From Candidatus Endomicrobiellum mastotermitis (GTDB lineage: Bacteria; Elusimicrobiota; Endomicrobiia; Endomicrobiales; Endomicrobiaceae), in the NCBI GenBank assembly GCA_031272445.1, contig JAISTT010000012.1, positions 1 to 64,000 of the forward strand: 64,000 nucleotides of DNA, given 5' to 3'. The stretch's first letter is position 1. Each line of letters starts with the position of its first letter. Below the pieces are notes generated by a model. The model saw only the letters and a program-made list of their open reading frames with translations, made no database searches and was not told where the DNA came from. The translations under genes and the position numbers were made by a program. This document shows positions 58,038 through 64,000 of this stretch, in pieces.

Positions 58038-58471
58038 TGTGTTCACCCCTGAACTTTATTTATAAATTTATTATAACGACTAAATCCAAAAATTTAACTC
58101 TTTTATTTCATAACTCTAAAACTTACTACCAATACGCTAAGGAACTAGACCATAACTAACACCAATTTCGTTATCCTTAAAATTTCTACCACTTCATTTC
58201 TTTTATTAACAAAAGGTAAGTAAATACGCTACAAGAATAACAATACATTTGTCAATAATACCGGAACAACTACATCACACCCTTATCCACAGCATCTTTT
58301 ACTTTTAAAAGAGATTGTCTTTTATATATAAACAATGTATGCACTTGTATAACTTTAACTATTATATTTACTTAATTATTAATTATATGAAAAAGTAAGC
58401 ACAAAATATCAATACAATATAATTTATACTCAATCGCGCATAACCCTTATAACTATTATTTAACAGTAATT
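58038..58471. other. 434-bp spacer without a recognised gene
   Basis: AT-rich, with stops in all frames and no open frame longer than about 20-30 codons. gmhB upstream reads towards it and gpmA away from it on the same strand, so part of it is probably gpmA's promoter region. I see no structured RNA. Confidence 0.5.
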
Positions 58472-59038
58472 TTATTTGGCATCTTTAATTATAAAGTTTA
58501 CAGCTTGTTTTAAGGTTTTACACACAGCAAGTGGTTTTACTTTTTCACTTGCTATAGTATCCTGTTGTTTTCTCCCATGACCAGTAAGAACCAATACACC
58601 TTTGCCACCCATATTAAAACCAAATAAGTAATCTCTTATACTATCCCCAACAGCATAAGATTTTTTAAGATCTATATTAAAATCTTCTGCCCCCTTTAAT
58701 GCCATACCGGGTTTAGGTTTTCTACAATAACAATTGTCAAAATCAGAGTGTGGACAATGATAAATGGAATCTATTTCGACTCCCTTTCTTTTAAGCAAAG
58801 ATAAAAGCTTTTTATTTACTTTTATTAAATCTCTTTCAGTAAACATACCTCTGCTGACACCAGATTGGTTTGTAACGATTATTACTTTAAAGCCTGCCAT
58901 TCGCAATCTATTTATACTTTGCGCACTAAATGAATAAAGTCTCACTTTTTTCGGAGAACTTAAATAGTTTTTATCAAAAATAATCGTCCCATCTCTATCT
59001 AGAAAAACCGCAGACGCTTTAACACTTTTTGTTCCCAT
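58472..59038 (-). CDS. gmhB: D-glycero-beta-D-manno-heptose-1,7-bisphosphate 7-phosphatase GmhB
   Basis: A 188-residue HAD phosphatase. The nucleophile motif is FLDRDGT; then TNQSGVSRG, the zinc loop CPHSDFDNCYCRKPKPGM, and VGDSIRDYLFG. It removes the 7-phosphate in ADP-heptose synthesis, with gmhA at 33069. Its ATG has GGAAGG upstream, inside lpxK, giving a 40-base overlap with that gene. Confidence 0.94.
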   Translation of the reverse strand: MGTKSVKASAVFLDRDGTIIFDKNYLSSPKKVRLYSFSAQSINRLRMAGFKVIIVTNQSGVSRGMFTERDLIKVNKKLLSLLKRKGVEIDSIYHCPHSDFDNCYCRKPKPGMALKGAEDFNIDLKKSYAVGDSIRDYLFGFNMGGKGVLVLTGHGRKQQDTIASEKVKPLAVCKTLKQAVNFIIKDAK

Positions 59039-60027
59039 TGTTCCCTTCCTGTTTCAAACTGTGGTTCTACAACAAGTACAACAATTCTTTCTTTTATATC
59101 ACAGCTAATATTTTTCAATTTAACTGCATCCTTTGCTGTAACAATAAAAAGAGAATTTTTTTCCTTTTGGTTAATTATTTTTTTTATCATACCATGATTG
59201 CAAATAACATGATCTCTCAACACTATCTCACCCTTTATTCTTATCCCCGATCTTTCAATAGAATTCTTAAAGCCTTTTGCAAACCCTACTGCACTTAAAG
59301 AATACACTCTGGATTTTCTTAAAAGCTCAGCGTCAAAACTCGTATTTAAATCAACAGTTTTATATTTAAAATTACCGTAATATGTTACAATAGGTTTTTG
59401 ACCTGATAAAATAAAAACTGATTCCTTTAATTCATTCAGTTTTTCATCCGAAACCATATCTGAATTTGTAATGACCACAATATCAGCTCTTTTTAAAGCC
59501 TTTGGCTTCTCTCTTAAAATTCCAGCAGGTATAAGCATTCCGTTACCAAAAGGATTCGCTGCATTTATACACACGATATCTAAATCTTTTTGAATACTCC
59601 AGTGCTGAAACCCATCATCCAAAATATAAACATCTGGGCTTATTTCACTCTCAAATCTCAAAGCACTCTTATACCTATTAGATCCAACAATCACAGCAGA
59701 TTTAGGAACACTCTTAGCAATTAAAAGTGGTTCATCACCGCTACTCGAAGCATCAACTCCAATGCCACCATTTCTTAAAAGTAATGGAGATCTACTATTT
59801 CTATAATAGCCTCGCGTCAAAACTACAGGCTTTAAATTATTATTTATCAGTAAATTTAAAATTTCTATTACAATCGGAGTTTTACCAGTCCCACCCCACG
59901 TTAGATTGCCTACGCTTACAACAGGTTTTGAGAGTCTTCTCGGATTCTTAAAAGTTCTATCAGCTTTATATAAAATAGAATAAATAAAAGAAAGCGGATA
60001 CATTGCAAACATAATTTTGTTAGACAT
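58999..60027 (-). CDS. lpxK: Tetraacyldisaccharide 4'-kinase LpxK
   Basis: A 342-residue P-loop kinase, next-to-last stage of lipid A assembly, located at the inner membrane. Walker A is in VGNLTWGGTGKTP; other family stretches are LTRGYYR, GDEPLLIAKSVP, and ILDDGFQHWSIQKDLDIVCINA. The gene appears intact from start to stop, which supports lipid A production. It overlaps gmhB by 40 bases, an LPS pair. Confidence 0.95.
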   Translation of the reverse strand: MSNKIMFAMYPLSFIYSILYKADRTFKNPRRLSKPVVSVGNLTWGGTGKTPIVIEILNLLINNNLKPVVLTRGYYRNSRSPLLLRNGGIGVDASSSGDEPLLIAKSVPKSAVIVGSNRYKSALRFESEISPDVYILDDGFQHWSIQKDLDIVCINAANPFGNGMLIPAGILREKPKALKRADIVVITNSDMVSDEKLNELKESVFILSGQKPIVTYYGNFKYKTVDLNTSFDAELLRKSRVYSLSAVGFAKGFKNSIERSGIRIKGEIVLRDHVICNHGMIKKIINQKEKNSLFIVTAKDAVKLKNISCDIKERIVVLVVEPQFETGREQWEQKVLKRLRFF

Positions 60028-60302
60028 AAATATTCCTTCATTTTTTTCAATCCTTTCTCTAAAAGTTTAAATATCAAAAATAATACAGCTGAGCTAATGC
60101 AAATTATAAAAAATCTTTTTTAACAACTTTAGTCTCTACTTCTACTTATATTTTAACTTTTTTTTCATAAGAATAAAAAATAAACTGTGACAAATAAAAA
60201 CTTCATTTAAAATTTAACAAAATTCTAATCTCATAACAATAATATAGGCAAATTGAATTAATTTCTTAGTCTAGACACTAAAACTATAGCATCTACTACA
60301 TT

Positions 60303-60311
60303 TGTTATAAT
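60303..60311 (+). promoter_or_regulatory. Extended -10 promoter next to the hydE start codon
   Basis: TGTTATAAT is a perfect extended -10 (TGn-TATAAT) with no good -35. It ends 7 bases before the hydE ATG. Transcription starting at the usual distance would begin at or next to the A of ATG, so the mRNA would be leaderless; no ribosome binding site is seen. Confidence 0.5.
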
Positions 60312-60318
60312 ATATATT

Positions 60319-61371
60319 ATGGGTAATGATATTGACTCTATACTAAACAAAGCCGTTAAATATCACAATTTAGATGAAAAAGAAATTCTATGTATTCTTG
60401 AAGAGAAAAAAGAATCAAAGAGGCTTTTTTCCGTCGCAGATGAGATACGCAAAAAATATTTAGGCGACGGAATACATCTTAGGGCTATCATAGAATTTTC
60501 CAATTACTGCAAACAAAATTGTTTATACTGCGGTCTAAGAAAAGGTAATAAATATTTGACACGCTATCGCATAGAACCACAAGAAATCATAGAATCAGCC
60601 AGAAAAGCAAAAAACTATGGTTATAAAACAGTTGTCTTGCAATCAGGCGAAGATTCTTATTATAGTGTTGACAAAATGACAAAAATTATTTCAACCATTA
60701 AAGATTTAGATATTGCTGTAACATTGAGCATAGGTGAAAAAACTTTTGAAGAATATAAAGCCTATCGTGATGCAGGCACAGATAGATACTTACTCAAGAT
60801 AGAAACTACAAACGAAATTCTTTATAATAAACTTGACCCAAAAATGAGTCTCACAAATAGAATGCAATGTCTAGAAAACATAAAAAAATTAGGATATGAA
60901 ACTGGTTCTGGAATAATAGTAGGACTCCCAGGACAAACACTGAAAAGTATCGCAAAAGATATTATGTATCTTAAATCTATCCCTATAGACATGGCTGGAA
61001 TAGGACCATTTATTTACAATCCAAGTACTCCCATTGAAAGCACAAAGGAAAATTTTTTTGAATTATCACTTAAAGTTATGGCCATTATCCGTTTGCTTAT
61101 GCCTGACATTAACATAGCCGCAACAACAGCTATGGAAACTGTTAACTCAAGAGGACGCTTAATAGCTTTACAAAGCGGAGCAAATGTTGTTATGCCAAAC
61201 ACTACCGAGGTAATTTATAGAAAACACTATAAAATATATCCTGGCAAAATCTGCATTAACGATTCTCCATCACATTGCAGATCTTGCATAGAAAATAAAA
61301 TTAAATCTATAAACAGATATATTTCAATGGGAAAAGGATCTCATATAAAACAAAAAAGAGGCATAAAATGA
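60319..61371 (+). CDS. hydE: [FeFe]-hydrogenase maturation radical SAM enzyme HydE
   Basis: A 350-residue radical SAM TIM-barrel enzyme that helps build the H-cluster 2Fe subcluster. Cluster Cys64, Cys68 and Cys71 lie in SNYCKQNCLYCGLRKGN. The C terminus retains the auxiliary-cluster pattern Cys-x7-Cys-x2-Cys (CINDSPSHCRSC) of Thermotoga HydE. PylB and BioB are relatives but differ around the first motif. No hydrogenase, hydF or hydG is in the window. It overlaps mnmA by 4 bases. Confidence 0.93.
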   Translation: MGNDIDSILNKAVKYHNLDEKEILCILEEKKESKRLFSVADEIRKKYLGDGIHLRAIIEFSNYCKQNCLYCGLRKGNKYLTRYRIEPQEIIESARKAKNYGYKTVVLQSGEDSYYSVDKMTKIISTIKDLDIAVTLSIGEKTFEEYKAYRDAGTDRYLLKIETTNEILYNKLDPKMSLTNRMQCLENIKKLGYETGSGIIVGLPGQTLKSIAKDIMYLKSIPIDMAGIGPFIYNPSTPIESTKENFFELSLKVMAIIRLLMPDINIAATTAMETVNSRGRLIALQSGANVVMPNTTEVIYRKHYKIYPGKICINDSPSHCRSCIENKIKSINRYISMGKGSHIKQKRGIK

Positions 61372-62456
61372 GAGTATTAGTCGGATTAAGCGGAGGAGTA
61401 GATTCTGCAGTAGCAGCCTACTTATTAAAAAAACAAGGCCACGAAGTAAGTGGCGTAATGATGTCTATATGGGATAATTCTCTTAAAACAATAAAAATTA
61501 AAAATTACGACACTTGCTTTGGTCCCGAGGATAAAGACATTGAAGCAGCACATAAAATAGCCGATTTTATTAAAATTCCCTTACATATAATAGACTGTCG
61601 CGAGGAATACAAAAATTCTGTCCTTGAAAATTTTAGAAACGAGTATAAAGAAGGACGTACGCCAAATCCTTGTGTTTTATGCAATACTCATATCAAATTT
61701 GGATTTCTTCCATCAGCAGCAAAAAAAGCCGGGATTGTTTTTGAAAAATTTGCTACTGGACATTATGCGAACATAATTTTTGACAACTATTATAATATGT
61801 ATCAACTTCATAGAGGGATTGATCTAAGTAAAGATCAAAGCTACTTTTTATACAGATTTACGCAAAAAACGCTTTCAGAAACTCTTTTCCCAATTGGCAG
61901 ATATACAAAAAACCAAATAAGGAACATTGCGAAAAAAACAAGAATCCCCGTAGCTGAAAAACCTGAAAGTCAAGATTTTTATTGTGGAAATTACAATGAC
62001 ATTTTAAAATTTCCGATGAATCAAGGAAACATTATAGATAAAAAAGGTAAAATTCTCGGAAAACACAATGGAATATGGAATTACACAATAGGAAAACGTA
62101 AAGGACTTGGACTTACAGGTGGAACGAGTAATCCTCTATATGTTATAAACATTTCATATAAACAAAACTCTGTAGTAGTAGGTTCAAAAGAAGACCTATA
62201 TTCATCATCGCTTTCAGTTGAGAAAATATCATGGTGTTCAATCAAAAATCCAAAAAATTCTATTGAGGCAACCGTAAAAATTCGTCAACAGCATAAGCCA
62301 GCAAAGGCAATTATTATCCCAAAGGGAACCTTTTCAGCAAAAGTTAAATTTTCTGAACCTCAAATATCCATCACTGCAGGACAAAGTGCAGTATTTTATA
62401 AAGACAATATCGTCCTCGGTGGCGGGATAATAAGAGACAGCAAGTCGAATTATTAA
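61368..62456 (+). CDS. mnmA: tRNA 2-thiouridine synthase MnmA
   Basis: A 362-residue tRNA-specific 2-thiouridylase acting on U34 of tRNA-Lys, -Glu and -Gln. PP-loop GLSGGVDSAVAAY; the catalytic Cys pair lies in NPCVLCN and ESQDFYCGN; LSKDQSYFLY and TIGKRKGLG are also present. The 4-base overlap with hydE couples a sulfur-transfer tRNA enzyme to a hydrogenase maturase. Confidence 0.96.
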   Translation: MRVLVGLSGGVDSAVAAYLLKKQGHEVSGVMMSIWDNSLKTIKIKNYDTCFGPEDKDIEAAHKIADFIKIPLHIIDCREEYKNSVLENFRNEYKEGRTPNPCVLCNTHIKFGFLPSAAKKAGIVFEKFATGHYANIIFDNYYNMYQLHRGIDLSKDQSYFLYRFTQKTLSETLFPIGRYTKNQIRNIAKKTRIPVAEKPESQDFYCGNYNDILKFPMNQGNIIDKKGKILGKHNGIWNYTIGKRKGLGLTGGTSNPLYVINISYKQNSVVVGSKEDLYSSSLSVEKISWCSIKNPKNSIEATVKIRQQHKPAKAIIIPKGTFSAKVKFSEPQISITAGQSAVFYKDNIVLGGGIIRDSKSNY

Positions 62457-62634
62457 TTTACTCTCTTACATAGAATTAATTAGTAAATATGACCACAACT
62501 AGCAAAGATAGTTTTAAGTTTTATGTTATTCACATCATCTCTTTTTTTAAACCGCAAACGATGCAAAATTCTAAATACTTTCATATTTACGCTGGCGTAT
62601 GAATTAGTGTATACAAATTATACTTTTTTCAACT

Positions 62635-63294
62635 TCATAGTTTATATTTTTCAATCTTTTTCAAAAAAATACTCAAGGAAGGACGAGAGATATAATTTGT
62701 AATATGATCCTCAACACAATTCCACACTTTTTCATCCTCTACTTCACCTATAAAATCAACATCGTCACCAGAACAACTCGAAAGTTTTTTTATAGCATTC
62801 TTAACATCTTTACTAATAAAAGTGTTTGTACGTTTCAAATAATCTGAAAAAGAGTAGCCAGAAAGTTTCAAAAAACGCAAAATAAAAGCGATGAGAGAGC
62901 GTTTAGGATATTTACAAGTTTTAAGTATCTCCCAAATTCTTGCTATTAAATCATATTTTCTAGTGTTTTCAAGATTAAAAGGAGTGAATTTATCACTTAC
63001 TTCCGCAGCATACAAAGCATACAAATTTTTATTTAAATCTATCTTTATTCTTGTATTGTTTTTAATTATACTCGCCCCTGTAACTTTAGGTCTCATAGCA
63101 AGATGAGCGCTAAAAACCAAGAACTCGCTTTCAGTTAAGGGTTCTGTCGCATATGAAAGCTTCGCTGCAATTTTTTTAGCACTAGGGACAATAGCTTGGA
63201 CCTTACCCCATTCATAAGAATACAAAGTTATAAGTTTATCATGTTCACTCTGTACTTTCGCATTGAGAACTAACCCCTTTATCACATAATACAT
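62635..63294 (-). CDS. recO: DNA repair protein RecO
   Basis: A 219-residue RecO, slightly short for the family. The N-terminal OB fold reads YYVIKGLVLNAKVQSEHDKLITLYS and continues to EFLVFSAH, followed by a helical domain. The zinc-finger Cys set found in many RecO proteins is not evident. It follows ybeY by 3 bases on the same strand. Confidence 0.88.
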   Translation of the reverse strand: MYYVIKGLVLNAKVQSEHDKLITLYSYEWGKVQAIVPSAKKIAAKLSYATEPLTESEFLVFSAHLAMRPKVTGASIIKNNTRIKIDLNKNLYALYAAEVSDKFTPFNLENTRKYDLIARIWEILKTCKYPKRSLIAFILRFLKLSGYSFSDYLKRTNTFISKDVKNAIKKLSSCSGDDVDFIGEVEDEKVWNCVEDHITNYISRPSLSIFLKKIEKYKL

Positions 63295-63297
63295 TAT

Positions 63298-63750
63298 TTA
63301 ATCTCGCAACTTATCAAAAAATAAAAACTTAAATATCTTATCCTGCTTATCAAACATTTCAATCCTGTTTTCTACATCATAGTCTGTGTATCCACATAAA
63401 TGCAGTACACCATGAATTACTAAATATGCGAGTTCTTGCTGCCATGTATTACCATATTTTTTCGCTTGCTCTTGTGAGCGTCTTTTAGAAATATAAACAT
63501 CGCCTACAAAAAATTCTGGAATTACTAAAAAAGATATAACATCGGTTATACGTTTAACTTTCCTGTATCTTGCATTGAGATTTTTTATTTCCTTATTGTT
63601 TACAATTATAAAGTTTATTTGATATTTTTCTATTTTTTCAGACTTCAAAGTACTCAAGGCAGCTTTTTTAAGAATTAATACATATTGTTTTGGAAAATTA
63701 ATAAAATTCACACTTCTATTATTTCCTATCTTTATATTCAATCCTTGCAT
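63298..63750 (-). CDS. ybeY: Endoribonuclease/rRNA maturation factor YbeY
   Basis: A 150-residue YbeY, with NARYRKVKRITDVISF and the zinc motif VIHGVLHLCGYTDYDVEN. The usual motif is HGxLHLxGYDH; here the third His is replaced by Asp (GYTD), so the zinc site is H-H-D. It overlaps the 3' end of the pgpH-like gene by about 32 bases and precedes recO, a common neighbourhood (phoH-pgpH-ybeY). Confidence 0.92.
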   Translation of the reverse strand: MQGLNIKIGNNRSVNFINFPKQYVLILKKAALSTLKSEKIEKYQINFIIVNNKEIKNLNARYRKVKRITDVISFLVIPEFFVGDVYISKRRSQEQAKKYGNTWQQELAYLVIHGVLHLCGYTDYDVENRIEMFDKQDKIFKFLFFDKLRD

Positions 63751-64000
63751 GGTAAATACCTATAAGAGTTGAAATTACACTGTCTCTTATTACTTGTAAA
63801 TCTCTTAGAGTTATAGGACAATCTGAAAACTGACCATCAACAAACTTATTGTTTATTATCCTCTCAACAACATCTTTTATTCTTAATGCAGTAGGTTCTT
63901 CAATACTACGACATGCAGCTTCAGAAGAATCAGCTATCATTACTATTGCAGATTCTATAGTAGTCGGTTTTGGACCCGGATACCTAAAATTTTCTATATC
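63719..64000 (-). CDS. PgpH-type HD c-di-AMP phosphodiesterase, C-terminal part (runs off window)
   Basis: The frame is open to the window edge, giving 93 residues. It reads ENFRYPGPKPTTIESAIVMIADSSEAACRSIEEPT and ends VISTLIGIYHARIEYKDRK. This is the end of the 7TM-HD (PgpH) family, which hydrolyses c-di-AMP. It fits the cdaA gene at 8008. The HD motif itself and membrane domain lie beyond the window. Confidence 0.88.
   Translation of the reverse strand, partial: DIENFRYPGPKPTTIESAIVMIADSSEAACRSIEEPTALRIKDVVERIINNKFVDGQFSDCPITLRDLQVIRDSVISTLIGIYHARIEYKDRK

Noticed and set aside
62600..62634. Hairpin GTATA-CAAAT-TATAC plus T-run after mnmA as a terminator
   Set aside because: The stem is only 5 bp and AT-only; too weak to call in such AT-rich DNA.
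1..64000. CRISPR arrays, insertion sequences, prophage or toxin-antitoxin modules
   Set aside because: No regularly spaced repeats, no transposase or integrase frames, no phage genes and no recognisable toxin-antitoxin pair were seen on either strand.

Overview
This 64 kb window reads as chromosomal DNA from a low-GC (about 30% by eye), anaerobic, Gram-negative-type bacterium. LpxK, GmhA and GmhB point to lipid A and heptose chemistry. HydE and a 2-oxoacid:ferredoxin oxidoreductase gamma subunit point to ferredoxin/hydrogen metabolism. Several operons (tilS-hpt-ftsH, cdaA, tmk-holB-ricT) are arranged as in Firmicutes. The mixture, the AT bias, one visibly decayed gene and several long empty spacers fit a host-associated Elusimicrobiota/Endomicrobium-like genome. 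That placement is inference from gene content and was not checked against any database. I see no insertion sequence, prophage, CRISPR array or obvious island; nearly everything is core metabolism and information processing.

Layout. 1-408: start of tuf (EF-Tu) preceded by tRNA-Thr, tRNA-Gly and tRNA-Tyr, all on the minus strand. 752-2772 (+): rsmE-mtaB, rRNA and tRNA modification. 2829-7071 (-): M20 peptidase, nnrD, acpS, glmS. 7150-8004: a broken cdaR/ybbR-like gene. 8008-16711 (-): mprF-tilS-hpt-ftsH-folE-folP-cdaA, one long gene string. 16847-20070: an orphan ABC ATPase, tRNA-Leu(CAG), an HD-domain protein and an AlkD-like repair protein. 20189-26971 (-): uvrA, then nadB-panC-panB and folK. 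27301-28948 (+): tRNA-Met, aroB, aroQ. 29056: cold-shock gene. 29432-33647 (+): M24 peptidase, efp, accB, accC, gmhA. 33681-39679 (-): radA, alr, dnaB, rplI, rpsR, ssb, rpsF. 39826-44808 (-): hrcA-grpE-dnaK-dnaJ heat-shock operon under a clear sigma70-type promoter plus CIRCE operator. 45043-46102 (+): korC-like gene and an ArgA-like acetyltransferase. 46188: tRNA-Leu(CAA). 46311-52785 (-): tmk-holB-ricT-metG-tatD-radical SAM-3D protein. 52859-55324 (+): M48 protease and M42 peptidase. 56177-60027 (-): pta, gpmA, gmhB, lpxK. 60319-62456 (+): hydE-mnmA. 62635-64000 (-): recO, ybeY and the 3' end of a pgpH-like gene.

How it fits together. Folate synthesis (folE, folP, folK), pantothenate (panB, panC), NAD (nadB), shikimate (aroB, aroQ), amino-sugar and cell-wall precursors (glmS, alr), and fatty-acid start (accB, accC, acpS) are all kept, as expected for a cell that makes its own cofactors and amino acids. 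Both a c-di-AMP synthase (cdaA) and a c-di-AMP phosphodiesterase (pgpH) are present, while the usual CdaA partner gene lies in ruins between cdaA and glmS. The least understood item is a small radical SAM enzyme of the TatD-linked family, overlapping a 3D-domain envelope protein gene.

Limits. All calls are from reading translations and motifs. Residue positions are counted by hand. Promoter calls are pattern matches only.
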